Source: Icerya purchasi (taxonomy: Eukaryota; Arthropoda; Insecta; Hemiptera; Monophlebidae). Taken from it: a DNA stretch of 64,000 nt. The stretch lies in assembly GCA_039619475.1 (NCBI GenBank), contig CM077115.1:295555756-295619755 (forward strand), written 5' to 3'. Positions 48,291 through 59,650 of the stretch are shown here, piece after piece. How positions within the stretch are numbered: the first letter of the stretch is position 1; every line of letters begins with the position of its first letter. Position numbers and translations under genes: made by a program. The notes under the pieces were generated by a model, which saw only the letters and a program-made list of their open reading frames with translations, had not been told where the DNA came from and did no database searches.

Positions 48291-50820
48291 GTAATTGCAT
48301 CATTCGATAAAACTTTATTTAAAGCTAATTATCGCCTTCGAAAGTGAAATACGAAAAGCTAAAAACGGAGACGAATCTCGCGCTCTCTGATATGCAGCAA
48401 AGTATGACTCACTCGTAACACAGCCAAGTTGCATTTTCGTTTTCGCAAGTATCTACCGCGGCTTATAAAAATTTTTAATAAAACGAAAATTCAACAGATT
48501 AAAAATTCGCAAATTACTCAGGAAGACGATCATCAAATTTCTAAATTTTAATTTCACTATATTTCGCATCGAAAAAGCTGAATAAAATTGAAAACATTTT
48601 ACGTAAATTTTTGATTACAACATTTTGGGATTTTCAAAAAAAAATCCCCCTACACTAAAATGATTGCTTGAATCCTTTAAAAATAATATACAGTTGGAAA
48701 AATTTTAAAATTCACTGACCCTTATATCTGCACTACAAGTAGTATGTGTGGCAAGTATTAGCGGTATAATTTATTTTATGAAATTGAAAACAGACTAGCA
48801 CTTGAAAACACATTACATGTTACTACGAAAAAAAAAAAACATAATTGCAAATAACCGTTATTTTATCGATAATTATATAAATTACAAATTGTGAAACATA
48901 TAAAATATAATTTTAATTATATAATTATAAAATACAAACATATATATATATAACTTTTTTTTTTTTCTACAACGGATGAAAAAGTAAAATGTATTTTACA
49001 AAAAAAAAAAAAGAAAAGATAACAGCGTAAGCGATTAGCCGAATAAGTTTAAAAATAGCATAAATAACTAAACCTCAAAATTAACGTTTAAATTGAGAAA
49101 TTGTCAAAAATACCGCGTAAAAGTTAAATAATACCCGAAGAACGCATTATATTTAATTAGGTACTATTTCATAATCGTTTTCAGAAAGTTTTGGTTTGAT
49201 GCCTAACGTCCGTACTGTCAGCTTCCACCTTATAACGATTATTTTATGTTCGCAGCTTTAAACTTATTCGGCTAATCGGTTACTCTGTTATCTTTTTTTT
49301 TTTTTTTTTTTTTTTTTGTAAAACACGTTTTACTTTTCCGTCCGTTGTAGAAAAAAAGTATATGAAAATTTCCGCATCCCATTTTGGTCCCTGACACGGT
49401 GTCTACTATGTTCAGCGCCACCATTTTCTTAAACAAAATTTATATATTGTTAATCACACTTATTTCCATTGGAACGTTTGTTTTATAAAATAAACTAAAA
49501 AAGCTTCTATTTTAAACTCTTAAAGTAGCGCAACTCCTTAAATAAATACACATTTCCAGCAAACCTCTGGGAAACAAGTAACTTTTAAAGCGGTTCAAAT
49601 ACTGATTAGCGTATGTTTAGAATTGCGCTATTGAAATAAGATTACAAAAAAAAAACAAACAAACAAACAATATATTTACATTTAAAAAAAATAAATAAAT
49701 AATTGGGACGTTCTAATAGCAAAAAAATTCTTTAGCAAATCGACAAGTAAGAGTAATTCTAAGTAATCACAGAAATCTGTATATAAATATAAAAATGAAT
49801 GCTTGTTTTTCCCATATCTGATACCGATGGACGGATCATGCTAAAATTTTCAGTGTATTCGTGTTGTCCAAACGAAAGTTTTAAGGTACGGCTGAGTTGT
49901 TTTCTAACCCCTCTGATTCACGAAATATGAGGTTTTAAGTGGTTCAGATGCGACCAGTGATATAGAAATGCATTCGGAACGAATTTTTAAAAAAAAATTA
50001 ATTTTTATAAAATAAAATGATTTCCCCGGTAAATATAAATTAAACGTAAAAATTTAAATAAAATGATTACTATAGTAAATAATAAATTTTAGATAACATT
50101 TTATTAATTTGTGGCATAAGTAAATATTTCTTTTTGCGTTACTGAAATTATCGAACCTCCATGACCTGACCTAAACGTGCAAGTCGCGCTCCTAGCCTAA
50201 AACTGTTGTCCTCATTGCGAAGCGGTAAAAAAAAATTAATATTCTCCATTATTTTGTAAAAAGAAGAAAAAAAACTCCTGCAACGGAATTTTTAATATTT
50301 GCTACCAGGAATGTTATTTGCATTCAAATTTGAAATCTTTACTAAACTACCGTAGTTTATTGTTGTGGTAATATATTAGTTATAATTAAATCCATCGGTA
50401 ACATTTATATACAAATCTTTTATAGTATAAATTAAGTTTCCTTGTTGATTTTCATTGAGGTTCTGGTTCTGGGGGGGGGGATATATCCCCCTCCGTGGAT
50501 CCACCACTGCATATAAACGCTCACATAACATCGTGCGCACGCGCCTTCACAGTAAACCTCTCCGCTGATCAACTTCAGCCGCCTAATTTTAACATTTCTA
50601 GCAAAAATTTCGAAAATAATTCTAACTTGCAGTAGCATTTTTTGATTGGTTTTTCAAGTTAGAACTGAACTAAATGAAACAAGTTCGATTTTTATCATTT
50701 AATCAGTTCACAAATGATGCAGTGTGATTTGTCAGTTTTAAAACTTACTTATGTGTACATGCTGTTTAAATCGACGGCGGTTGTTATCATCATTTTAATA
50801 TTTTACGAAAAATTACGCAG
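48291..50820 (+). other. GT-AG intron of the transporter gene
   Basis: A 2530-bp intron from GTAATT (48291) to TTACGCAG (50813-50820), joining codons in phase 0 so that ...LTVSQ continues as VYISE..., as expected in helix 4 and the loop after it. It hosts a MITE at 48950-49362. At about 49778-49960 there is a stretch (CCGATGGACGGATCATGCTA) resembling a dispersed insect repeat. At 50509 there is an hAT-like end that reads CAGTGGTGGATCCACGGAGG on the minus strand, preceded by the palindrome GGGGGATATATCCCCC. Confidence 0.85.
48950..49362. mobile_element. MITE with about 100-bp inverted repeats in transporter intron
   Basis: The left arm (about 48953-49055) reads CTTTTTTTTTTTTCTACAACGG, then GTAAAATGTATTTTACA, an A run, AAAGATAACAG and CGATTAGCCGAATAAGTTTA. 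The right arm (about 49257-49360) is its imperfect reverse complement, with a longer homopolymer (T run 49292-49318). About 200 bp of unique sequence lie between them. There is no coding capacity. The borders at the A/T-rich outer ends are approximate and the target duplication is unresolved. Confidence 0.75.
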
Positions 50821-51831
50821 GTTTACATAAGCGAAATTTCGAGTGCCAGCGTACGGGGTAGCTTGAACGCGGTGCTAAAAATCTTCGGGCAAATTGGCGT
50901 GCTGATAAGTTTCACAATGGGAGCGTATCTGAACTGGAAATGGCTGGCGATAACTATCTGCATAGCTCCGATGGCTCTTTTCTTCGCCATGCTGTACATG
51001 CCGGAGACGCCGAGCTATTTAGCCTTACAAGGGCGCGACCGGGAAGCGCTAAAGTCTTTGCGCTGGCTAAAAGGAAGTGGCAGTCGCAGCGAGTACGAAA
51101 TCGCCGCCGAACTGGCCAGCATCAAGAATAGCATCAGTCGAAATAAAAGGCGCAACACGCTGAACCTGAGGCAACAGAATCAGGAACTGATCAATCACGA
51201 ACTGTATCAGCCGATCTTGATCACCTGCGGACTGATGTTCTTCCAGAAATTCTCCGGAGCGCACTCGTTCAACTTCTACGCCGTGCTCATCTTCAAACAA
51301 ACGTTCACCGGAATGAATCCACACTGCGGCGCTATAGTCGTCGGCTTCGTTCAACTGTTGGCCTCTTTGCTTTCCGGTCTACTGATCGACACTGTCGGAC
51401 GACTTCCTCTGCTGGTGGCCAGCAGCGTATTGATGTCGATAGCTTTGGCCTCGTTCGGCTCGTACTCCTACTTCGTCAAGCAAACCTTGATCCAGTACGA
51501 CTTGATCCCTCTGATCTGCGTACTCATGTTCACGGTGGCGTTTTCGATCGGAATAAGTCCGATATCCTGGCTGATGGTCGGCGAACTGTTCCCGCTCGAA
51601 TACCGAGGACTGGGCAGTTCCATAGCGATGTCGTTCAGCTACGCGTGCGCTTTCGTTAATGTAAAAACGTTCGTCGACTTTCAGCAGTTGTTCGGCTTGC
51701 ACGGCACCTACTGGCTGTACTCGGCCTGTTCAGTGGTCGGCCTCTGCTTCGTAGTATGCTGCGTGCCGGAGACTAAAGGACGGGACCTCGAAGAAATGGA
51801 CCAAAACAATAGCCCTATTGTAAGGACGTAA
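50821..51831 (+). CDS. Tret1-like sugar transporter, C-terminal exon
   Basis: A final exon of 336 codons plus TAA. It starts VYISEISSASVRGSLNAVLK (end of helix 4, the E-x-x-x-x-x-x-R-G motif and helix 5). It then has helix 6 and MPETPSYLALQGR, the counterpart of PESPRWL, with LKSLRWLKG in the cytosolic loop. Helix 7 carries FFQKFSGAHSFNFY and helix 8 carries GFVQLLASLL. The DxxGR loop follows (IDTVGRL), then helix 10 with ISPISWLMVGELFP and YRGLGSS, helices 11-12, and the C-terminal signature VPETKGRDLEEM. The order and length are normal for the family. Relative to the usual QQ-SGIN, N in helix 8 and GPIPW, this protein has QK-SGAH, Q and SPISW, so substrate or activity may differ. Transport of trehalose or hexose is inferred from family only. 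Confidence 0.93.
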   Translation, partial: VYISEISSASVRGSLNAVLKIFGQIGVLISFTMGAYLNWKWLAITICIAPMALFFAMLYMPETPSYLALQGRDREALKSLRWLKGSGSRSEYEIAAELASIKNSISRNKRRNTLNLRQQNQELINHELYQPILITCGLMFFQKFSGAHSFNFYAVLIFKQTFTGMNPHCGAIVVGFVQLLASLLSGLLIDTVGRLPLLVASSVLMSIALASFGSYSYFVKQTLIQYDLIPLICVLMFTVAFSIGISPISWLMVGELFPLEYRGLGSSIAMSFSYACAFVNVKTFVDFQQLFGLHGTYWLYSACSVVGLCFVVCCVPETKGRDLEEMDQNNSPIVRT

Positions 51832-52530
51832 TCTTTCCTGGTACCTACCAGCGCTCGTTACAGCGCGCAGGACCAACCACGCTATTCTTTTTAACAATTC
51901 GTCGTCAATTTATTTTATTTTTTACTACCTTTTGTTCGTCTAAGTAAATTTACCAGTGATAGATTATGTCTTCCAATTTGAAACTTAGTGACAATGGTAT
52001 CCCTCCCACCACTATTATAATTATTTTACGTTTCTCTTTGTCTTTCTCCTTTTTTTTCTTCTTCTTCTTCTTCTTTTTAGTTTGTTTTTTAACAGTCTGT
52101 ATTTTTATATATATATTTTTAGAAGATTAATGTTTTTCCTTCAGAATTCTGATAATAAAATACTGCCAGAAGTAGCGAACAATTCGTAAAAAATTTAAAG
52201 GGGGAAAAAAGAAACCCCTAAAAGACCAGCAGCCGTATTATTCTCCACACAAAACGGGGTTAATGTTCTGTAAATTTGATGAAAATCAGACGCTAAAACA
52301 CATTTATCAGTCATATTTCCTAAATCGACAGATAAGCCCTTACTATACGAGTACATAGTCTCTCCCCCTATTTGAGTTTAAAATACACGTGTAATTCTTA
52401 ATCTGTATAATCGTTAATTTGTAGCGTACGACCAACTTTACACTCGTTACATACTAATAGGAATCGTAGTATCAAATACACGTATGTGTATTATAGACTG
52501 TAAAATAAAGTCTTTCAAACGTAACTTTCG
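51832..52530 (+). other. Probable 3' UTR with two AATAAA signals
   Basis: After the TAA, an AT-rich tail contains a CTT-rich patch (52058-52078) and canonical poly(A) signals AATAAA at 52154-52159 and 52504-52509. Either could end the transporter mRNA; the sequence alone does not choose. Confidence 0.5.
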
Positions 52531-53887
52531 TTCTCGAAATATATAATATACCGTGTATCGTTATATAGGCTTTTATTTTTTTCGTCAGGTTTAATAATTT
52601 CGATTATTTTTAATTAATTAAAGAGCCGAAAATATAATTGTATTTCACTATTGTACGTGGAAAAAGAACTTAAACTTATTATTTCCCCATACCGTTGTTA
52701 TACAAGCGTAACACGGACGTAGATAAATTGGCGGAAACAAAGTTTCCCCAAAAATAAAAATAAAAAAAAAGAAAGAAAATGAAAAAAAAAGGAGAGATTG
52801 CAGTTTTTTAGAGTTTACTTTTTAAGGCTTATTTGTAAGATTTTTTTTTTCTTTTTATATTTTATGTGTTACGAATATAACTTCAGAACGGCTAGACTGA
52901 TACTGATTAAGGAACACGGAATGCTCTCCGAACATGTTTTTTTTTTGTTTTGTGTTTTTTGAGCAGTGATTTTACTTTATTAATTTTAAGGCAAGATAAA
53001 CAACTTTGTCGAAGCAACGAAATACCGCTCAATATGTTTTTCAGCAAATGAAAAATCTCTGCACCCGGTGTTTGTCTGCTTCATTATTCGCGTCGAATTT
53101 TCTTCCATAATTAAGGGTTAAAACGAATTTTTAAAAACCACGAATTATTCACTAAATATGTTTTTATGGCCTCAGCTTATGCGAACGGCGCGAGTACTGG
53201 TAACTTAAAATACTTCTAGTAAAGTAAAAATTCTTTTAACAATTGTATCGAAACAAATTTTAACAAGTAACATCGAAGAACACCGGTACAATAAAATAAT
53301 AACCGCAATAGTGTCTGTAAAACATATTAAATGAAAAAACAACGTACGATAAATACCTCTAACTTACTTTTAAGGGAAAAATCTCTGATTTGAAGCGAAT
53401 TTCTTAATTTTTGTTATTAAATATAAAAATCGAATCCAGAACTGAAATTCAAATAAAATAAAAGATTAAACTGTCTCTATATATGTATTTAATAGTAGAA
53501 TTCAACGGTAATAAATTTCCTAGTATAAAAACCGGAATAACTAAGTCATTTTTAATAAAATAATTCAGAGAGACGTGGACGTTTTAATGTCCGCATAATA
53601 ATACACATAATAGATGGCTCACCAGATCGCAATAAAAATAAAGCTGTATGTCTTAGCTCTCAGAGAGATATTGAATTCTGTTCGTTATTTATACACATAA
53701 GTTACATAGAACATACACATACCCACATCTGTACAGATATTCATAAATGCGTAAACATGCTCGCATACGCGAACAGAAACATTTAATTCATATAAAAAAG
53801 AAAAAAGAAAAAAGAAAAACGAAAAAATTAAATAAAGCAAAACGTACAACAAAAGTAAAAAGTTAAAACAGAAATTGCGTTCATATA

Positions 53888-53924
<37 letters not shown>

Positions 53925-54647
53925 GCTATAACGAAGTTTAAATGATTTGTCAAAACAATAATAACGTTACATTATTTTATTAAAGATAAAAACATATAGT
54001 TATGTAAATTTAAAATAGTAGCTAGATTAAAAATATGGCGAAAGGCAGATCAAAAAAAAAATGACGGATGTGAAGAATTACTTATTGCAATTGGCGCGTA
54101 ATTTTTATGGTCATTAGGTTTTCTCTTTTTATATATTGCCCTCGTCTTTGATGTTTTTAATTTTCCTCCTTTAACACAGTTTTAAAGTTTGGTTAATTTA
54201 TAGTCATTTCATTTATGATGTTATTTTTACTGCTTATATCGTCTTTATTTTTACGCCATCTTTTCTAGTAATTTTTTTCTTTATTTAAACTCCCCATCGT
54301 TTTCGACACCTGTTCTATTCTCGTTCTAGATATTCACACGTTTACTTTAATTTTATTCTTTTCTCTCTTCCCTAGTAGTTTTCGTCACAATTTGTTCTAC
54401 TTTTTTTTGTACCATTTTTTGGAATTCCGTATACCACGAAGTTGCTTGCAACTCTCTATTTGTTCCTTAAACGCTAAAAAGGTATTTTTATCGATAACTT
54501 CAGTCTAGAGATTTTCCTTTCTAAAGATCCGAAATTTATTTGTTCCCAGGCTTTCGTGACATTAGCCCGTTTACTTATTAAGGACCTTTTTTCGCAAAAG
54601 CATCTTTTTTACATTCTCATTTCCGAATTTAATTCTTACTTTTTTAA
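52531..54647. other. No recognisable gene
   Basis: AT-rich intergenic sequence with A/G-rich low complexity (52755-52795, 53797-53830) and an (ATT)n microsatellite at 53888-53924. Confidence 0.5.
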
Positions 54648-54800
54648 CAGCCTTGTAGCGCAGTAGTTAAGAAAAGCACTGTTGCCTTAACGTTCAAGAC
54701 ATGTCCGGTTCCGGGCTCAAGTCGCCGTCTCAATGATATGTACCTATTAATGTGAAATAGAATTGGATGCTCGAGAAATTTGAAAAAGTAAAACACTCGT
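54648..54800 (+). mobile_element. tRNA-like (SINE head) unit
   Basis: TGTAGCGCAGTAGTTAAG (54654-54671) matches a polymerase III box A within a tRNA-like 5' half. GGTTCCGGGCTCAAGTC (54707-54723) lies about 40 nt downstream in the box B position. The acceptor stem does not close, so this is not a tRNA gene. A decayed tRNA-derived SINE is the best reading; the 3' limit is uncertain. Confidence 0.45.
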
Positions 54801-57451
54801 AATAGACACGGTTCTTCAGATCGATTAGACCCTTAAGTACCTCATGAAAAGCTTAATTTCACAATATTCGTCACACACCTTTTTACTTTTTACTTACTGT
54901 TCGGCATTGTTTCTTCAATTTCGGGTTTTGATTGTTCTTTTTTACTCTTTTATACGATGTATCTCATTTTTCAATCGTGCCTAGTATTTTGTGGATCATC
55001 CGACATCCTCTTTTTTCTCGCATTTTGTTACGCTTGCTGGTTTTTTTTTAAGTTTTTTAACTTTTTCCAAACTTTTTCTTTCTTCTACATCGTTTTGACG
55101 TCAATCGATTTCTTTTACTCCTTTCTAAAGTGTTGTCTTTATTTTTTCTTCCGCGACAGCTGTTCTTTTAATTCTTCCAACTTTTCCCCGCTGTCATCTC
55201 ATCAATAATTTACAAACAATCCAGTTCTGATCTGATATTTTAACGATCCTATTATAATAATGATCCTTGAAAATCCCTTTTTTTTTCTTTTCGTGTACAT
55301 ATGGTTAATTTTGGTTTATGTAAATTTACTTTCCTTCCATTTCTCTTTGCCAATCATTTTATTGTTTTCTACGGCCATAGCATTCATGTAACTTTTTACC
55401 ATTTTATATATATATATACATATGTGTATATATATATATATATATATAGTGGAATTATTTACGTCGATCTCTTGTATTTTTTATGTACTCTTTTGGCTCA
55501 GCAAATGGTGAAATATTAACAGATAGGTTAAAAATTAAATCATACCATTTGCACCTCTTACAGAGCTAAATAAATCACTATAACAAAAACTCGAGGCCAG
55601 CAGAAACATCAGGGAACTCACACCCCCAGTAGTATTCTGATAAAAAATATATAAGTTTATTAACTTATTTTTATTCGTACTTTATATAATTTGAAAAGGC
55701 TACGATAAAATATTTCGATATTTTAGCATGTCCTCCGTATATCCCTAAATTTTTAATATGCCACATATTAAAGGCGATATACGTTATATAATCTGAAAAA
55801 GCTGCGACAAAATATTTTTTGATATTTTGGCATCTACTCAGTATATATTCTTAAATATGCTACTTATTGAAGACGATTAACAATCGAAATTAAATTACAA
55901 ATTTTATTAATAACATATATAAATCCGCATAAGAAATATCGTATACCGTACAAATCAGTTAGACTCAGTTTTTTCTTAAATCTTTAGAATTGCTGTGGAG
56001 CGATTTTTATGAAATTTACACCGACGACTTAGACGTCACACTTTATTCGAATTGTCAGCAGTTCTGAAGTTACGCTGCAAAAATACAATAGGCGGTGAAC
56101 TTTTTATAACACACATATAGATAACATAGATTAGGAGTAAATACGATAGAATTAAAAGTTTCATGTAATCTATTACGCGTTCCTATTAAGTGTAATTCTA
56201 ACTTACTATTACGTCGATAAATGCATTTAAAATGTAATTTTTATTGATAATTACGTACGTATTATTAATGTCTAAGCCAATTAACGACAATAATATAACG
56301 ACAATAAGCTCTATTTTTCATTGTTAATTTATGTACTTAGTTATTAATACGTGTGCCTCTCTCTCGATGCCTGTTATATTTATACGAGAAAGTTTTGAAA
56401 ATTATTGTTAGCAATTTAAGGGAAAAGAAAAAAAAATTATAATATACTTTTCTATTATTCTACTTTTATTTCGTACGACCGCGCCTACCCACTTACCAGA
56501 CGAGTTTTTCACACTTCCCTTTTTTTTTCGATTCACTCAACTGACATATTTATGCCGTTTTCAATTAGTCGCCACACAGAATGATGCCTCAATACAGAAA
56601 TTTCGATCGAATCCCATATTCAATAATCGTGCTATTATTCAGACCTAACACCATGTCGGCAATAAAATACGCGCCGTCTATCGTTTAAAATGTTACAACT
56701 GTATTTGCTTTTGGCGTTTTTTCATTATAGAATTGTAAAAAATGATGCGAAATTACTGTTTCTGAACGATCTGAAATAAAATCAAAAATAAAAGTAGACG
56801 TATCATTTGTACTTTAACAGCGACGTTTACATGTCGTAAATTTTGTTCGCTCTTTTTGAAAATTATAAAATATGTTCAATTTCAGAATTAATTATGAGAT
56901 ATAATAACATACTTGACTCTGCAGTCGAAAAGTTTACAACTAACGGTAACGGTTGAATTATACAATTTAATTAAACTTATGAACCACCGAAGAATATATT
57001 CGTGAACGTAATTTAAAACACTTTTTCTTTTCCAACTTTAATTAATACTTCATCTAGAAATTGTAGAAAATCGAAATGTAAACCAATATGACACAGTTTT
57101 AAGCCATCTAAGGATTGTGTTCGGCTTACACTGTTCTCCGAGTATATGGGGGACTCGATAGGAATTCCGATTAAGACGCTAGTTCATATAGGCCCTAGTG
57201 GCCGTAAGAGTATCGGCGCTGTATTCGAACATTTCAATTATGTTGAAATACAATGCACCCATAAATTTATTAAAATTTGATTGCAGCATTAAGGCTTAAA
57301 ACAAAAACGCTACGAAACACGATGAAATGATAGCAAAATAAATCGTAAAACCTACCGTCAAAACAAGCGAACTCTTAAAAGGATACCAAACACACTATGA
57401 GCACAGCAAGCGGTGTAGGAAGGAAGAGGAACCTTACCTTATTGATAAATT
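54801..57451. other. No recognisable gene
   Basis: AT-rich, with TATA microsatellites at 55405-55448. Open frames at 54957-55208 and 55301-55519 are F/Y-rich low-complexity translations of T-rich DNA. Confidence 0.5.
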
Positions 57452-57567
57452 TTTAAATTTCCGGTTTATTCCCAGTTTTCCCGATTTCCTGATCACTAGA
57501 ACTGTACAAAAAGAAGAATGGATTTTTTTTTGTTACTATTGATAATCTTTGACCGCAGCAGCATAAG
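57452..57567 (+). repeat. Dispersed CCCGG-rich repeat, copy 2 (partial)
   Basis: Shares with copy 1 the stretch CCGGTTTATTCCCAGTTTTC, then TTTCCTGAT-ACTAGAACTG, ACAAAAAGAAGAATGG and TACTATTGATAAT. The GTTTTTGGCTATTTTTAC core and right end are not found after it. Confidence 0.55.
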
Positions 57568-58181
57568 AGAACTTACTTCCTTAGATTTGCGCCTCTTTTT
57601 CCCGTTACTGGGGTTCGTCGAAGATCCCTTGGAAGAAAAATATAATCTAATCAAAATCCCGACACTACCTCTAATTCGAACGCATGCAGTATTGCCGAAT
57701 GCAAAGTACACGGTATTAAAACATTTTTTTGCATCAAACACATTATTTTGTTTGCAGAAATATTCCCCTCCACAGTTACCGAACAAACCTTACCTGTTTG
57801 CTCTTAAATGTCTGATTAAAATTACACATAATTTTTTTTTATTAAAAAAAAAAACGATAATAATAAAACATGTTGCATTCTGTATAAAACAAATATTCAC
57901 ACACACCCATATACGTATGAATCTTCCAAATTGCGATCTATCAAATATAAACTTCACATGTTAACGATAGCAATTTGTCGATTCATTTAAAAAGATTAAA
58001 AATTTGACATACTACACACCAAGCGATTACGAATTTTCTTACAGGTACTTTTTTAAATACGGTTGGCGGAAAATACTATATATATATCCAAACGTATTAT
58101 TGAAAACCACCCCTCCAATTTAGGCCTTTTTCCAATATTACGCGGTATGTATCTGTTGCGCGAAATAAGGATATAAAAGAC

Positions 58182-58316
58182 AGGAAGAGGAAATACTTTG
58201 GCCATTTCATGCGTGGATCAAAATACTCACTGTTGCAGATAATATTGGGAAAAATATCGGGCAAGAGGAAGGTCGGACGAAGAAGGCGCTCGTGGATGCG
58301 CGACATCAAGACATAG
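58182..58316 (+). pseudogene. Non-LTR RT C-terminal fragment
   Basis: The frame reads RKRKYFGHFMRGSKYSLLQI, then GKISGKRKVGRRRRSWMRDI, ending at TAG 58314-58316. These blocks match in order the segment AYLGHILRG...GRMEGNRGIGRKRHSWLRNL of the minus-strand copy at 16137-16580, so both come from the same broad family. Only about 45 residues remain. Confidence 0.7.
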
Positions 58317-58692
58317 TCGGAGATGAATACCGAACAATTAGTCCACCTTGCGTACGAAAGATTTTTTTAATAAGGTCACGTACGATCGAGAACGGTCGGG
58401 ATTCGAAGAAGAATCTGTTGCGCGGAAAAAATTACATAGAAATACTATACACGATGTTAAAATTTTCGCAGTGAGCGTAACGATAATGTCAAGATGAATA
58501 TAAAATTTATTTAAATATAAACAGGAAGAGAAATATAAATTTTTTTAAAACTGATAAAAACAACTCTGAATAAGTAGAAAAAATCATATGGTAATCTTTG
58601 TTGATAAAACCCAAAATCTCTTATATAAATTATTTCATATTTTACATAAATAAAATAAATAAATTCCCCTTACTAACAAACAAAAAAGTATA

Positions 58693-59650
58693 ATTTTTTT
58701 TTCTTCTAATTGCTAATTTTTAACTAGCCAAACGGCGAGGCTATCTAATAAATGTTCTCGATAAATCGCAAATAGAAGGTGCATCCATTGATGCTTCCCC
58801 CTCAAAAAAGATTATGAGATTAAATCTCTCATTTTAGTTAGTTTCGTAACCGTGTCCGATGCTTTTTTGTGAACCTCCGGATAATTTCTTCAACTGTGTC
58901 TATTTTTAGATCCCGATAAATGACTTCGATGGACATGTATGACATTCGATAAATTAAGCGCAACACCTCGTTCCGAAATTGCTGGATAACTAGCTTATTA
59001 GTAGACGTCTTTACGCATCCCCACAGTTGCGCTGCGTAAGTTGGTTGCAATACAATTTTATATATTATCAAACGATTTCTTAGTGACAATTTAGAGTGAT
59101 ATCCTATTAGCCACTAGAGGATATTAAGTTCTCTTATTTTTTTTTTTTGGATGTGTCCTCCATGTTAGTCTTTGATCTAAATAGACACTCCTAGATATAT
59201 CTCACTTCATTTTTCTTTGGAAGCTCTTTATTATCAATTAGTACTACTCGTTTGTTGTGTGATCTTCTGTTGGAGAATGAAATATGTGTAGACTACTCTG
59301 GGTTTATAGCTAGTTCCCACATCTATGACGCCCACTGGTAAAACAGGTCTACACTGTTTCGCAATTTAGTGTGATAGCAACATCAGCTTTGTATCTGATG
59401 CGATTATCGCTGTGTCATCGACAAACGTTGCTATTTGAACAGTTTCAATCTTCGGCAAGTCTGCCGTATACAGATAGCAGCGGTCCCAGGGCGCTACCCT
59501 GTGGAACTGCAACTAAGATGGAATATACATCTGAATTAACCTGGAACATTTGCTTAAGTATGACCGCATTAGTGAGTAGTACTTTTCTGGCAGAAAAATT
59601 TTTAATTTGTACAACAAGCTGTCGTGCCAGATTTTATTATGTTACTTCGT
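58693..59650 (-). pseudogene. Jockey-like reverse transcriptase remnant
   Basis: Read on the minus strand with several frame changes: IWHDSLLYKLKIFLPEKYYS (about 59640-59580), PQGSALGPLL, VQIATFVDDTAIIASD (59435-59385, catalytic FVDD), a YLDQRLTWRTHPK block near 59195-59150, then an open segment LSLRNRLIIYKIVLQPTYAA ending with RDLKIDTVEEIIRR and RTRLRN (58838). The order is that of jockey-clade RTs (W-H-D-G-L-L-Y-K-L, PQGS, FADDTA, YLG/W-x-x-H, KL-x-x-NK). A short A tail (T run 58694-58702 on the + strand) marks a likely 3' end. The copy is non-functional. Confidence 0.8.

Noticed and set aside
51067..51702. Minus-strand open frames inside the transporter exon
   Set aside because: Antisense shadows of the GC-rich coding exon; the + frame carries all family signatures.
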